64,000 bases of DNA from Pyrocephalus nanus (Eukaryota > Chordata > Aves > Passeriformes > Tyrannidae): assembly GCA_038380795.1 (NCBI GenBank), contig CM076266.1:46894425-46958424 (forward strand), given 5' to 3'. The notes beneath the pieces are model-generated. The model had not been told where the DNA came from, ran no database searches, and saw only the letters and a list, made by a program, of their open reading frames with translations. Both the position numbers and the translations under genes were made by a program. Below, in pieces: positions 1 to 14,312 of this stretch (within the stretch, counting starts at the first letter, position 1; each line of letters begins with the position of its first letter).

Positions 1-2398
1 CATAAATTCCTCAGGGATGTGGAGGGAAACCTTGGCAATAATGAAGTCAAAGGAAAATTATCCTTATTTTCCATCCCCCCTTCTTTCTGCAGAGGCCCCA
101 GTACTGAACCACAACAGTTAAACAGCAAAAGACCACAAATAAAAAGTATCCACAAACTCCAATTTAAATTCTTCTCTATATTAATGCTCCCCTTCTAGTA
201 ATTTTCCATTCAAGTTCCTTCATCTGGGGACACTGACACCCACAAGTGCTAGAGGCCCGGGTCTATCTGTGGAATCTCCCTCTCAGCTTCTCTGCATGTT
301 TTTTCGATGGAAGAAACGAGGAAATATTTCATAGAGGAAGGGCAGAGGTTTAGAGCTATTTGGGTGTTCCTCACTCATGTGGCCATTTTTCTATCCACTT
401 CCAGTTACTACAAAGCAGCACGCGTTGAGTTCCAGCAGTCGTGACATCGATGCAGGGTACAAATGTTCACCAAAGCAGAATAATTTAATATAATAATTTA
501 TATTAACGTTTGGGTCAGAGGGTTATCTGAATGAATGGACACTAAGATATGGCGCAGAACAACAAGAACATAAATGCTATTAAGTGTTTTCCTTTGATCC
601 CTTCACAGTAGAAGGTAAGTGCTACCCACACCTAATTAATTGACTAAATTACTCACACTGCTTTAACTTAAGCACGATGGTACACTTAGGTTGCATCAGA
701 CAGTAATTCTAACGAAGAAAACCAGTATTAACAAAACTAAATGACTGCCAGGACCTTCCTGACAAGCCCCTGTCTTCGCCTTGCCAATGTGTGACAATTC
801 CTCATGATTTACGCAGTGCACAACAAAACTGTATCTCACAGTGCTGCCACAGAGCCCTTGAACCTTCTGAAGCTTCTCTGTTCTTGGGAGATCATTCTAG
901 CCAAGCACTTCATTTCCCTGTTAGCTTTCCTGCCCTAAAGCACAAATTCGTGCCCTGCTCCGCACTGCTACTGACCAAGGAGATGGTTTATGTGCATGTG
1001 GTAAGAGAGTACAAGAGTGCTCTCTCCCCCCGAGGCTCGCCAGGCCAGCTGGCTGCAGGGAGGAGTGTGAATGTGAACTTCACCAAAACCAGCCTCCTCT
1101 ATCTTCTCACCAGGGTGTGCAAGCCTTCCAATCCATACACCAGAGATTTTACAAAACACAAGCTATGTTTCCTGTGTTTTCCCAGAAACTTCACTGAACG
1201 CTACAGCTCTGAGAATTACGCCACAACATAGGAAAAGGAGATGCTCTGACCAAACAAATCTCAGTGCTGGCCTCTGTGTCAGTTAGTGCTGGGCTCCCCA
1301 TGCAAGCATAAAAGGAACAAAATAACAGGGCCTGAGGACACAAATCAGCATCAATTTCTTTTTCAGATCATTTAGCACCTTCTAGTGCATTTGCTCTTTT
1401 AAGTTAGGCATATTAAAGAAAAAAAAACAAAACAGAAAAAAAAGAGAAAAATTAATTATTTTGAGACAAAAAACACCAAGGCTTTGAATGTGCCTTTTAA
1501 AGGAATCTATCCAGATGGTTGAAACAAGATATTACAACATATTTCAAGATTTTTGTATATTCCCCTCCTATCTATCTTTTTTATGGCTGAGAGTGTTTCA
1601 GCTGAATTTGTCCAAATCTCTGTATGGCTTCAGTTTCCCTGAAAAACCACTTTCCAACAAATGAATTATTCATTGAGAATATTTCACTTTATTCCTGGCT
1701 CCCTGCCTTCCCTGGAGCCTGTAAATCTTTGGAATGGGTGTGGACAAACTCTTCCTGCCTTCATCCGTCCATGCTCTTGTCCATCACAGCTCTCCTCTGA
1801 GGGCTGGGGACTCTCCTGAGAAGGACTCAAAAATGCAGGAGCCTCCACTTTGGAGGAACTAGTGTCTCATAGGCTCAGAGGGAGCAGAGTCATCCATGTT
1901 GAACCGGTTACATTCCTTTTAATGACTGTACCTCATGGACTAATTTACCTGTCACTGAGACACTAGTTCATAACCTGCAGTGCTGATCACTGGTGAAATA
2001 ACTGTGCAATCTCAGTACCTGCTTAATTGTCACTTTTTTTGTTGTCTTCACCCAGAGTTCAGAAGCCTCAAAGCAAAAATAGCCATGGGAAGAACCTCCT
2101 CAGCAGTGTCACTGACTGAAGGGTTGTTCCAAGGCAGTGACTTTTTCCAACCAGAATGGCCTGTAATCGCTTCTAACACACACATCCTGTGGACACAGGT
2201 GTAAATGGAGAATCTGAAAATGAACTGTTAAACCACGACTCGGAGTGATCTGCCAAAGTATGTGGTCTGCAGTGGTCTGTGCAACCCGATTGCCACACAC
2301 TGTTTTCAATTAGAAGTTTGCAGACAAGCCTCCATGGTGGTCCAAGATCCACTCTAAGAGTGATAGTGGTCCCCAGTTCCAAAATCTGTGAGCCATTC

Positions 2399-2423
2399 AA
2401 ACATACTTCATGGAAGTATGTTT
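2399..2423. repeat. Perfect inverted repeat, 11-bp arms and 3-base loop
   Basis: AAACATACTTC at 2399-2409 and its exact reverse complement GAAGTATGTTT at 2413-2423 are separated by ATG. It could form a small hairpin. No associated element was recognised. Confidence 0.85.
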
Positions 2424-4425
2424 CCTTATTTTTGTATTAAGAAAAAACTTGTTCAGATCTAAATTGATGAGTTTCTATAGCTAATCACTATGCTCTGAGA
2501 GATCAGAAACTTTCCCATCTTTCATCAGCTGTGTTTGGGTTTGTTGCTGTTTGTAGGCAGAGGCTGACCTTACTTAAGACAATTCTGTTTACCTGTCTCC
2601 ACTTCCACACAGCCATATTTACCATAAAATTCAGCATGGAAACTAAAAACTAGTAAAAATATAAATAACTACTATATAAAACTATATGAAAACTAAAGTT
2701 CTAAACTATTCTGTTGCTATTGTAACTTTTTAGAAGGGCAAGTTAAACACCCTTTGAAGAGATAGCTAATTAAAGCTTAGTAAATATTGAGATTAATCCG
2801 AATTTGTGGACAACATTAAGTCTGGTAAACTAATGACTAAAATCTCAGACTTCACACTAAGTTATTTGTGTATGTGGTTTATCACCATTTTAATATTCTT
2901 TCAATTTAATAGCATCATCAAATAAACATAGCTTCAGGCAAATGTAATTTTAGCTATATTTTTTCTGAGCAAAATTTTTGTCACCCTATGTTGTCCCTGT
3001 CACCCTCTAAAATTAAATGCTGTACTGATAAGAAATCTGCTGCAAATACTTTGAGCAGTAGATTAACATCTGAATGCAGTTATGACATCGTAGGTAAAAA
3101 TGTTTTTCATGATGGCAAAATACTTGAACTCAATGATTTCTAAAAGTAGAACAGGCAATTGGTCTTGTTTTCTGGGTAAAAGACAGCACTTGCAGAATGA
3201 GGATTGTAATACAAACAATAATGAACAATTACAGTTCCACTTTAAGAACTGATCCTATCTCCCAGAGTTCAACAGATGCTTTATCACTGTTGTTGAGTTG
3301 AAAACAGATATGCAAATGTAAATATCTTGATACACGCATAGAGCAGGCAGGCATGCACCTATTCTAGCCCTGCTTTTGCCTCCCCAGAATCAATTACAGA
3401 CCGCCTTTGATATTTTTCTCAACCTATATGGATAATTTTTTTCCTGAAAAAGCCTATATTTTTCCAGGCAACACCCTATGCCACACACATGGATGGAAAC
3501 AAAGTGGGAGGTAATATGCAGCGAAACAGCCCCGAAGTAACCAAGAGCACCCTTTTCACATAACTACAGTACCACTGTATTTAACTCTTGGGAGAGCTGA
3601 ACATCACTGTTAACAATGGATGAAACCACTGGCAGGAACTCAAACCCTACATACTGCATGCAGATGATTTTAATAAGATACAGTGTTTAGACCACAAAGG
3701 ATACACTCCAGAGTAGCTCTATATATATTTGTTTACTTAATTGAAGGGGTGGGATACCATAGGCAGCCTAAATACTGCATTTATTTTATGCACAGCAGTC
3801 AGTCTAGTATCACAGACACAGTATACGCCACCCTTCTATGAAGTTAATTACTTAGCCCTCATCTGGATTAATGTCTGTTGTGATTTATTTCTTTGCAATT
3901 CATCAGCAGGGTCTGATTTAGCTAGTGCTGCAGTGGTAAAAAGAAGACAAAATATTAGCTTATATCAAAAAAACACAATAATCTCAAACAAAAACTGAAT
4001 CAGTTTTCAGCAGACTTCGACTTTTTTCTTCTAAGAACAGTAGCTGCCAAATTGTTACATAGTTAATGGCAAATTATGTTTTGAATACCAAGCTAACAAT
4101 GGTGTTATTTTAATAATTTATATGTAATGTGCAAAGATACACTTTACAAAGGGCCCACATAGGAACTGAAGCATTTGAATGCCCATTAATTCTTTTTTAA
4201 ACTTAGTACTCTTTGTCTGCATCAGTCATCTTGATGCCAGTCTAACATGAGAACAGAGTAAAATATAGCCCGTAAATTATACATACATGACACATAAATG
4301 CATGTTAACAGAACATTAACACTGCAGACTGTAACACTTCAAAGATAGGAAATGTCAGGGTTAAAGCTAACTCCCTTAGTTTGAGCATGTAACTCATTTT
4401 GTGTTATGACCCTGTCTTTAATCTT

Positions 4426-4446
4426 AAAAAAAAAAAAAAAAAAAAA
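4426..4446. repeat. 21-base poly(A) run
   Basis: It is an uninterrupted run of 21 A. The sequence to its left (GTTATGACCCTGTCTTTAAT) is not recognisable as the 3' end of a retrocopy. Confidence 0.9.
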
Positions 4447-7400
4447 GAAGTACGAAACAACAAAACCTGTGCTAGAAGCAAACACCAATTATGGAAAACT
4501 ACATCCTGAAGGATTACAACTTGATAGGGCATATGGAGAAGAAAACAAGGAAGTGGAAAGTATCTTTAATTGTAGACAATGCTACAGTTCCACCTCTAAT
4601 ACCAGAGTTGGCTCATACTGATGTCAAAACTATCAAACACATTATGCCTTCCTCAACTAATGTATCACAATGCTGCACTTGATACAGACTGTAGAGAATA
4701 AAATAATCACCAGTCACCCTGAAAGAGGTGACTGAAAATTGAAATTTTAACAACTTTTATTTCCTTAAATCACCTCTAATTTTTAAAAAAGTAACCCTGA
4801 CTATAAGTTCATAGCTTGTTCTTAAACCCACTGAAGTGCTTTCACTTAGTCACATTGGGAGGAGCCTCTCCTATGCGTCTCCTCAAGTGAGACTTTCAAT
4901 GGCAGAGACTATGGGCCTATAAGTCCTTGGAAATGGAAGAAATTTAGTACAATTAATCCACCACAGGAGCAGAAAGAGCATCTGCCATGCTTCAGGAGAG
5001 CTAACAATTTTGATTCAACAGAGGTTGTGCCCTAAGAAACAAAGTTCTTGCAGTTCCCACCATTCCACTTCTTCTGTAATGGCATCAATTTACAGGTGGG
5101 TTCAGAAAAGCATTGAGTCATGCTGTCTACCATTCATCTCCGATGGGGATCTCAGTCCTGCTCTGACTGTCATTTCTCAAAGCCATTGAAAACTCTGGGA
5201 ATTTTTTACATGACTATCAGGACACTTAACATTTGGAGGTAATGGATCAGAATTCTTCCTCAACCAAATTATGTTATCAGTTCTCATCATGGCACAAGAA
5301 AGCCTTAAAAATACCAAATGAATCAAAACTAGAAGGAGTCCTCAACCTACTGTTCTTTTCAATATCTAAATTTTTTTTTAAACTACATTGACTGGAAGAA
5401 CGAGCCCATGAGTTTCACTTGAAATAACACCAGAGCTTCAGCCCAGGGTGTAGCTGCATTGGCAAAGGTGCCTACCTGGAAGTTCAGCTGAGTGAAGGAC
5501 TATTGCCTCAGGGAAGGGAATAAAGCATCTTCAGCTCAGCTTGCTTCCTATCTGCCCAGAAATGTGGCAGAGTAGGAACTGTAAAGGACTTTTGCCAGAG
5601 CTTTCTGACTCTCAGTTGGCAAATGGACTCTCACCATAAGCAGTTTATGAACTGCTCAAAGGTTTTAAGTTTGCAGGAGAGTTGCTGCTTTCTCTGAGAT
5701 TTTGCATACATCCCATTATCTGCAAAAGCTCATCCATGAAACAGCAGGGGGTTTTGTTATGTTCTTTTTCCTTTTTTTTTTCTCTTCATTTCAGATATAG
5801 ATTTTTCCATCACTCCAGGCACTGGAGTATACATTTCACATTTAAATGAATATAGAATTTTAGCTGCAAAATAGGATGCATTAAGGCCCAGAGTTATCCT
5901 CAGCTGGTATTTAGGTTTAACTATTACTTTCCAAGTCACAAATTATATTTTCATGTTCAAAATACAGACCATTTTGCAAACCATAAAGATTGAAAACATA
6001 GTTAAGGATCCTCAAAATGAAAACTGCTACTGGATGTGACACATTGAAACCACAAAAGCACCATGAAGAAAATTAATTATACAAAGCAGCTCTTGTTTCA
6101 GAAGTGTTTTAACACCACAGTGATAACTAATGAATTTCAATGAAATTTGAAAATTGCTGCATAGAAACTGAGCTTAAACTAAATTTTCTATTTTTCAGAG
6201 AAAATGTCACCCAACAGAATAACTAGATATTTAAAACACATATTCTGTGACACTATTAACATGCATTGACTACAGCTGTATCCCCCCATAGGGTTCCGGG
6301 ATACAGGGTCAGGAAAGGGCAGACCAGCATTCATTCAGGTTCCACCACCTCAGCTACAACTACCACAGCAAGCCTGGACACAGATTGTCTTTTCTGCTAA
6401 GCCTCTTGATGAGTTTTCAGGAGAAACAATAACTGAGGAGATAGTACTGAAGCCATCGGTAGTGCTGATGTGGACAGTGGTACGTCCAATCTAGGCCTCT
6501 CTTTACTCCTTCTCTTTTGCCCTTCACAGTGCTTCCCAGCTCAGCAGGAAAATACCACACAGCTCTCCCTTCTCCCCCTTCTGCAGGCTCTACTGTGCAG
6601 AAAGGGAATGATCTCTTACAGCTTCTCTTCTGCCGCTCTCATCACTTTGTTATCTGAGTGCCTTTTAATAGTGCATTAAGCTACATGATTAACTTCTGTC
6701 ACATGTGGCTTGTTCTCTCTGATCCTCTCTGCAGGGGGAGGATCCGGGCCTTTGCAAAGGAAAAGGAAACGTAAGTCCACTTTAAAAGTAGTGTGCAAAT
6801 GAATAAAAAGGACTAGGGCCAGATTTCTGTTGGTTGGTTGACTGGGTTTCTTAAGTTTTTTATTTCATATGATGAAGAATTGAAGAATTATTATAAAAGA
6901 TATTTGTATCATATTGGAAACTCATGTCTTTTTACCCTGTGAAATTCTCTAGGGATCAAGTAAGCTATCTCTGGAGAATTACTGAAATATTTCATTTTAA
7001 GCAACTGGAAGCTAAGAATAAAGAATCAACTGAATTTTTAGGATAACTCTTTAAACCCTCCACCCTTTTCTGTCTGTTTTCACTAACGTCTATTTACTTT
7101 CACTGTCTAGTCAGTGGATGAGAAAAAGGGTATTTTCATTAAAAATCTGGTACTTCCTCCTTTAATTTTAACAAATAATATTCAGACTGTAGAATGAAAG
7201 TGGAATTTCATGTTCACTTATCTAGAGAGAGAAATAGAAGGAACTGTGTTGTTACCAAGAGCAAGCATATATCAAGGCATAAGCAGGAGAGTGACCCTGT
7301 ATACCAGGTGTGACCCACTGCTATATCACACACAAGCACATCACAAAATCCTGTTGACAGGCTCCCCTTCGAGAGGATGTTTGTCCCACTGCCTCTACCT

Positions 7401-10400
7401 GCTCTAAAACTTCAGACTTCTGATAGTTAAAAATTTGAATACATGGCCAGCTTGCAACCACATGCACTGTTGGCAGCATGTTCTCAGCTTCACTACTTCT
7501 CCCTCTCTGGCCCCAGGCACTCCTATCTCTGCAAGAACATGAAACATCTATATTGCCACCAGGTTCAGACTTCCCTGGCTTAGTCACACCAAGTTCTTCT
7601 GCCTCTTCTTACAGGCTACTCTCCTCTCCCAGCAGCCCAGATCTACATCTCTCCCTAAATTATTTCAAGTGTTCTTTTTTTTAAAAAATACACATTTTTA
7701 AACAAAAGAGTAAACGATTTTGCATCATCTTTTAAATAACATCGGGTTTATGAAGCTGCCTTTTAAGTCTGAAGGCCACGATGAGGGACACTGAGAAGGG
7801 CCAGTGATGCCACATGATGTGCAAGAGGTGGCAGGGAAAGGGAAGTACAAGGCCCTAGGCTGGCACTGGAGATAAAGAGCTCCAATCTTCACCATCTAGC
7901 CTTAGGTAACTCATATTAATTAGATCATGGCTCGTTTTTCCCTTCCCTAATAAAGATTGTTATTAAGAACACAAGTCTCCATTACAGCTTCCTAAAGTAT
8001 CAAAACACACTGAAAGAACGAGGTAACTCACATCCTTTTCCATTTCTTATCAGACTAGTATGATCTCACTGACAAGCACTCCACCATCAATATGGGTGTA
8101 TAGGGATACTCAAAGGTATAAATCTATACATTTTTAAGTATGGATGTAGCCAAGTCTCATTTTAAACGGTAAAGGTATATAAACGCTTGGTTTTAACTTA
8201 CCAACATAACAACATTATTTTTCTACAGCAGAATAAACCAGTGCTTACATAAATACCTCAAAGCGTTCACAGTAACCTAAAGTAATGAATATTGTAATGA
8301 GAAACACAAGTATTTAGGGTGATAATGACTGGACTTTGCTCTACTTAGATCGGCTCACCCCCTATGGAGGCTACCAAAGCTTAAAGATTTTATCACCCTA
8401 GTAATCAGCAATGGGTAATGGCCTTCATAAAACACAGTAATTAAATTGACTGATTTCAAACTAGTGCATTTTTTTCATTAGGGAGTTCTTTTTCAGCCTA
8501 CTTCAAAAATCCCTTTGTGAATACTGACTATATCAGTCAAAATTCAAATGATGAGGGATGAGGAGCTGGTTCTTCTCAATATTTCAGATATTATTCAAGT
8601 AAAAAGCTGAAGTTCCTAGTATTTTTTTTTTGTCATCTCTACATGCTTCCAGTTTTAAAAGTCTTTCAAGACTGAATATTATAAAACTGGGGGTAGAAGG
8701 GAAGCAAATCAAAACCTTAGCTCTTTACATTTTCCAAAAACTCGTAAGAGATTCTGCTTTGTTAAAACATGCTTTTAAAATTCTCTGAGGCCAGCATTCC
8801 AACCTCCCTAGCAAAATATCAATGGTGAAATTCATGCAGTGCCACACAATCCATTTAATTATCCTTTATGCCTGGACTATGCATGTTGTTGTAACTACCA
8901 TGTCTTACTTAATCTTTGAACGCTTTTGAATAAAACTTGGTTGTAAGCACAACCCTTTATTATTGCTCAAATTTTCCTTCATGATATGTGTGTGAGCCAT
9001 TTATCTGTGTTCCAAGAATACTTGTAACTCAACAGAGATTTTAACATAAAACATTTTATAGTGAGTCTCAACTGCTTTTGTGGCAAAAACATTTCCCAAC
9101 TCAATATATGCTCTATAGAAGCTTTATGATGGCAAAAGCCAACCTACTGGAAAATCTACCCGGATGACTACATGACACAAAACCTACCTTAATATTTCTC
9201 TCTCTGGGCTACAGCAAATGCTGGATACATTTTCTGTATGAAATCTATAGTGAAACAGAGGGATCACAAGACAGGAGTACAAACTACAAATCCTTCCCCA
9301 TTCTAGACAGAAAAACAAGTGACTCAATAGCCATTCTGAAGTGTGAGAATTGGTCACAAATATACATTTATTTCTGTCTAGAACCCCAAAAAATCTCAGG
9401 TCAGCTGTTAAAGGCTGCTGAAATCAAAGGAAATTATTTTATAGGCACCAGTGGGATATTCCTTACTATACCACTTCATCCACGTACTTCAGGCAGTTTC
9501 CAGCTCCTCCCTCACTGGTCATATACTTGAAAAAGAGATACAGGATTAACACCTATCGAGGAGCGAATAGGGAAGTACAGAAACAACCCAACACAGCAGC
9601 ACTAAGAAGGCTTAAGTCGATAGTAACGCTGAAACCTAACAAAATCACATAAGCATCCATACGATTCAGATTTCACTGTAAGGAAATGATGACAGAGGTA
9701 ATAAGTGCACCAAGAATCCCAGGTAACTGCTTTCTTTGGCAGAGCCAGCCTTCCTGGAGAGTCTAAAGCAAGATGTTTTCTTACTTTTCTCACTTTTCTC
9801 CAGTTCCACGTGTCACAATAGCTGCCTTTGAAAAGCATGACTAGGACCAAGGTCTGAAAGGCTGCCAAACAGATGCAACAGGTTGTCCTGTAACTAGTTT
9901 AACATAAAAATGTACTACATTAAGCTACTCATGATTACAGTTTCAAACTCTGCAGTCCTGTGCTACGAACTTACTTTGTATTTTATTACAATCAAATAAT
10001 AAGTCATTGACTTACAGTTTCTATCTATATACTCACAGTGCAAGCAGAATGTGACCTGGAAGAGATAAATGGGAAAAAAAAAGAAAAGAGAAATAATGGA
10101 AGGTAGATGAGAAGCTGCTTCTTTCACAACCAAAGGTGCAAAGAGCATTCTCAATAAGCCAGGTAAGCAACAAACATGGTTGTTAGAGAATATTTATGAC
10201 AGCATCCACTGTGTAACATCACCGAAGCGTGCACAATGGGAGCAAGCTTTCTAGAAAATATATCTACAAAATAGACATGCAGTTAGGTCTAACTATCAAT
10301 CATCTGGACATGTGAATAAATCTAGAGTCAGTGGTCCATGTTCTGTTAAAATCAACTTCTACCACAGAGAAATCTTGCAGCCCAGTAAATAAGCTGTAAG

Positions 10401-13400
10401 ACCACAGAAGCTAAAATATATTATACAAACTATCACAATAATAATATCACAACTACTAGGCCATCAAAAGTTTTAATATTTAGATCTTACTGAGAGTAAA
10501 GTGTATTTAAATGACTGGTTATATATTCTGGTGAAGTTATACAGCTTTAAGATCCGATCATACTGAAACAATCAGATTTTTGAGTGTTTGGGTTTTTATT
10601 TCATTTTATAATTTACATTCTTTAAATCAGTGCTTTCTGATCCACAAGAGCACATCTATATGGACTATTTAAGTCTCCTATCCCCTGGAAGTGTGTGTGT
10701 AACTCCCATTAATGCTAATGGGCATAAAGCACACACATAGAGGAGAAAATAGACCCCTCACTGTGAAAATAAATGTGTTCAGTTATTTTCAGATGCGATG
10801 CCGAAATCAAACAACTAAAAGTACATACTCTAAGGAGATAACATTGTATAAACTAACTGAAAATGTCACCATTATTTTTAACTCCCTGGTCATGGACCCT
10901 GCCATGTTCTTCATGTTTCTGACATTTCTTGTGTCTTAAAAACCATGACTGGATAACATATCAACAAGGGCCAAACCCTAAATTCTTACACAAGCGAAAG
11001 CATCCCTGATCTCACACTCCTTGCCTTCACAAAGGCTGCAAGGTTATCCCTCATGCTCTATGTTTTTCACTTAGGTCATATGTTTTCTCTTTACACCATA
11101 TGGGTTAATAGCAGCAGTAAACTTTACTGCTCTCTAGGATAGTTCCTTAAAACCATGATGAATTTACCAAAGTAAAAATTTATAACAGTTATTTTTTTTT
11201 CTTAATGATTTGATAACCTAATGTTTTCTGTTTTAATCAAAATTCATGGAGTCAATGCTGTCTGTTTAAACGGTTAAGAAAAAAATGTTTATCTGGTGAT
11301 GTGAAATTCAAAGACACTGTGCTTTATTAAAATACAAATATAACCATATTTTTTTCTGATGGAAGCAATGTTTTATGAATTTACAGCTAATCTAATGTGG
11401 TATTTGGAACAGTCACAAGAAAAGAAAGGTTTTAAACAGGGTGCAGTATAAGTGGAGCATGAATGGTTCTGGTGAGTGTATTTAGGGTCTTTGTAAAGTG
11501 ACCTGCTGACTTTCTAATGCAAGTAATCACACCCATTTTCCCAAATCAGAGAGATGCACCTTCAAACAAGTGGATGCTACTGAGTTATCAGTCAGGCAGG
11601 GATGAGTTCTTCCAGTGACGAGGCCTTTTCAGAAGCTGATGTTGTAGGAGATGGGAAGAGCATTATTGCTGAAAGGTCAATTGTCACAGCTCAGTGTCAG
11701 GATTTGCAACACTTCTGGGTCAAAGACAAACGTTGGGTGCTGCCAGGTGCTGTGCGGTCCAGCTCCCAGCCCCTTGACCGCAGCCACATGCTCATGCATC
11801 TATTCCCACACTGAGTCAGTTTATGAAGAAAAATATTCCAAAGACAACAAACCAAATAAAGAAATACTTCTCTACTGATCTGTCTTCCACCGCACAGCGT
11901 GAGTGGTAACAAGCACTACTGCCTCCACAAAAACTGGGCAGCAAGGAATATGGGCAGAGGTGGCTGGCAGGAGAAGGGCTGCCCCTTTTAAACTGTCAGA
12001 CCAACCCCGTCACATCCCAGAATCAAACCCATACAAAAAGGATAGTCAGAGGAGGATGCCAGCTGAGACAAGGAACTGGCTGGTATCTGCACACTGAAGT
12101 AAAGCAAGAGCCTTAAAGACTGCCATTTTTCTGCCAGACACTTCCAAAAGTGCATGTGCATGCTGTGAGTCCCCTGCACGTCATGCCTGAGGACAGCTAA
12201 GCATGGAATCACTCATCAAAGAGCTCTTTATGGACTGGCACACAGGGTTAATGACCAAAGAGGCTGTTGTTCACTGTACATGCCCTCAGTTCCAGACTCT
12301 TGAGTCTTGCAAAGTATTTCTGCATCTCACTTCAGGCTTTATAGTGACAAAAGCTGGGCTAGAGAATACATGAGCACCCTTCTTTTCCGAACCAGAAAAA
12401 GGCACTAACAATACAGCAGCCCCAGTAGCATCTGAGGTTGTTGCAGCTCAGATTCTGAGTTTGATACAGGAATCTTCTGAATTCGATACCGGAATTACTG
12501 CAGAGACTGATACTGGCAGAATGCACCAGGCAATAAATTCATGAGCTCCTTCATTCATTACAGGAGAGGAGGAGGGTTTACAATGGTCTGTCAGCAGCCA
12601 TGTGGATGGACATCCATTAGTTTACATAACTGCATATGGAGCTGAGCTGGAGACACTGAGGCTCTGCACGAGTGGGACACTCAACATCCGTGAAGCAGAG
12701 CCCTTTATGTAACACTGAACTGGACTCACACAAACCAATACTGTTGAATAACTCTCTCTTCTTCTTCAAGTAATAGAAGCCTGTCTTTTTTATCTGGGTG
12801 TATCACTGTGACTCATTTTGCAAGCTGATGTCTGATTACATAGAGGAAAGGCCAAAACCTTAAAATATTACTACTTCTGTATAGAACACTAAATCTATTT
12901 TCTCTTGAGTGAGTGGTAAACAATCCTATGAATGATTTGGTGTATGATATGAAAAAGAGACATTTCTACAGCCCATCTATACTCCCAAAAAAGATCAGAC
13001 TGTGCTGTCATCAAAGACATTTCCATAGCCTGTCGTATCACTTGAAAGACAGAAAAAACATCTTTTCAGAACAGTCAAGTAAAAATGAAAAATAAATAAA
13101 ACCAGCCTGACCTGCCAGCATCACAGTGGAAATCTGAGCACAGTAACCTTAGACAATTTAGAGATTATGCTAACAATATGGCAAGAAGTTTCAGCAAACA
13201 TTTGTGAGGAAGGGCAACTCCTGCAAAAGTGAATGCAATCCAAAAATATGAGTCATGCACAAGCAATTTTGCTATGGGCCATAAAATCACTTTATGAGAG
13301 TTACAGATAATTCTGTATGCATTCTATAATGTTTCCCTACTGTGTAGAAATGGATATCTCAATATCCTATCACAGATAATGATGGAAAACAAATTCTCTG

Positions 13401-14109
13401 CATAAAAGCTGATTGCTCAAAGATTCACTCTTAACTGTTCCAAGGGATTGTAATGCCAATGGAACACTTTATACAGCATTCATCAACAAAGAGGTAGATT
13501 CATCACTGCCAAACACACTGCAGTTTAGGTATTTGTTATAAGATGTAGCAGGGTGAATTGAGAGCAGCTTTAGACACAGAACATGCATCCTGCTATTCTC
13601 AGCACCTGCATACTCTTTTATCACGCATGCACCTACCATCCTCCACGGTGACACCTCTCATTTCCTCCTGTTAGTACTTTTGCACATATTGAGACATATG
13701 AAGCATTATGCAGTATCAAAAGAACAGATGCATTCTGTACCTGTCATGCTGAGAAAAATGTACAGCACTAAGCCAGTCATAAAATCAGAGATACTGGAAA
13801 GGTGAATACTTCAGGACCACCTTCAAAACAGCACAGTCTCTTTTTGCACCTCAATTTTTCTCTTTACGTCCTTTTAAGTTTTTCCAACTGTATCCATAGA
13901 ACCATTAAAAAAAAAAAACAGTTTTAAAAACAGTGAAAACTTTCAAAAGAGACTTCTCTCATGAGACTTTAATGAGTTAACTCTTTTACAAGGTAACTTT
14001 ATAACCAACACACTGATGGCAACCCATATTCGATGGGGATTCCACTGAAAGAAATCTGGTTTTATTCTTTCTCAAACTTGGATGTTTCAATCTCCAGGAG
14101 CTGAGCTTA

Positions 14110-14163
14110 ACAAACAAAATAAAACAAACCCAAACAAACAAACAAACAAAAAGCCAAACCAAA
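14110..14163. repeat. CAAA-rich simple repeat
   Basis: CAAACAAACAAACAAACAAA with imperfect flanks (ACAAAATAAAACAAACC) lies 24-77 bases downstream of the blade-7 exon donor on the transcribed strand. Confidence 0.85.
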
Positions 14164-14186
14164 CCCCCCTTCCCAAACAATAATAC

Positions 14187-14312
14187 CTCTCCAACATCAT
14201 AGATCCATATGCGGCCTTCTGAATCACCAACTGCTACCTCCTTCCCAGCCTGGGCCCAGCGGACACGGTTTAGGGCAGAAGCTCCTTCTATGGTGACGCT
14301 GGCTGTGGGAAC
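14187..14312 (-). CDS. DYNC1I1: DYNC1I1 exon, WD40 blade 7 (penultimate coding exon)
   Basis: This 126-nt exon encodes 42 residues, phase 0 to phase 0. The acceptor is GTTTCAACAG and the donor is GGAGAG followed by GTATTA, a suboptimal donor. The product starts [20 protein letters not shown] and continues [20 protein letters not shown] before GE. It is the seventh and last propeller blade. The segment [20 protein letters not shown] is specific to DYNC1I1; DYNC1I2 has a clearly different sequence there. Human DYNC1I1 continues with a short final exon encoding an acidic C-terminal tail of about 35 residues. That exon was not found between 1 and 14186. A CAAA-type simple repeat lies just downstream of the donor. 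Confidence 0.97.

Larger units (their letters stand above)
1..14186 (-). other. DYNC1I1: DYNC1I1 intron downstream of the blade-7 exon (partial)
   Basis: This is a 14.2 kb AT-rich stretch with no coding exon I can support. I looked on the minus strand for the final coding exon (tail beginning with an AVPHNDEW-type sequence) and did not find it, so the intron appears to run off the left edge. It holds a 21-base poly(A) run at 4426-4446, a perfect 25-bp palindrome-like hairpin at 2399-2423, and scattered short homopolymers. Open frames of up to 146 codons occur but resemble no family I know and lack splice or codon-use support. No tRNA, rRNA or recognisable transposon was seen. Confidence 0.7.

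Noticed and set aside
791..1231. 146-codon plus-strand frame near the left edge
   Set aside because: It has no recognisable domain, and Cys/Leu-rich random-looking content. It lies antisense within an intron, with no promoter or polyadenylation context.
4406..4446. Poly(A) run as the tail of a processed pseudogene
   Set aside because: The sequence before it encodes nothing recognisable and has no polyadenylation signal at the usual distance. Best read as a simple repeat.
1..14186. Search for the last DYNC1I1 coding exon (C-terminal acidic tail)
   Set aside because: No minus-strand match to the expected tail after an acceptor was found. The exon probably lies left of the window, though a short exon could have been missed by eye.
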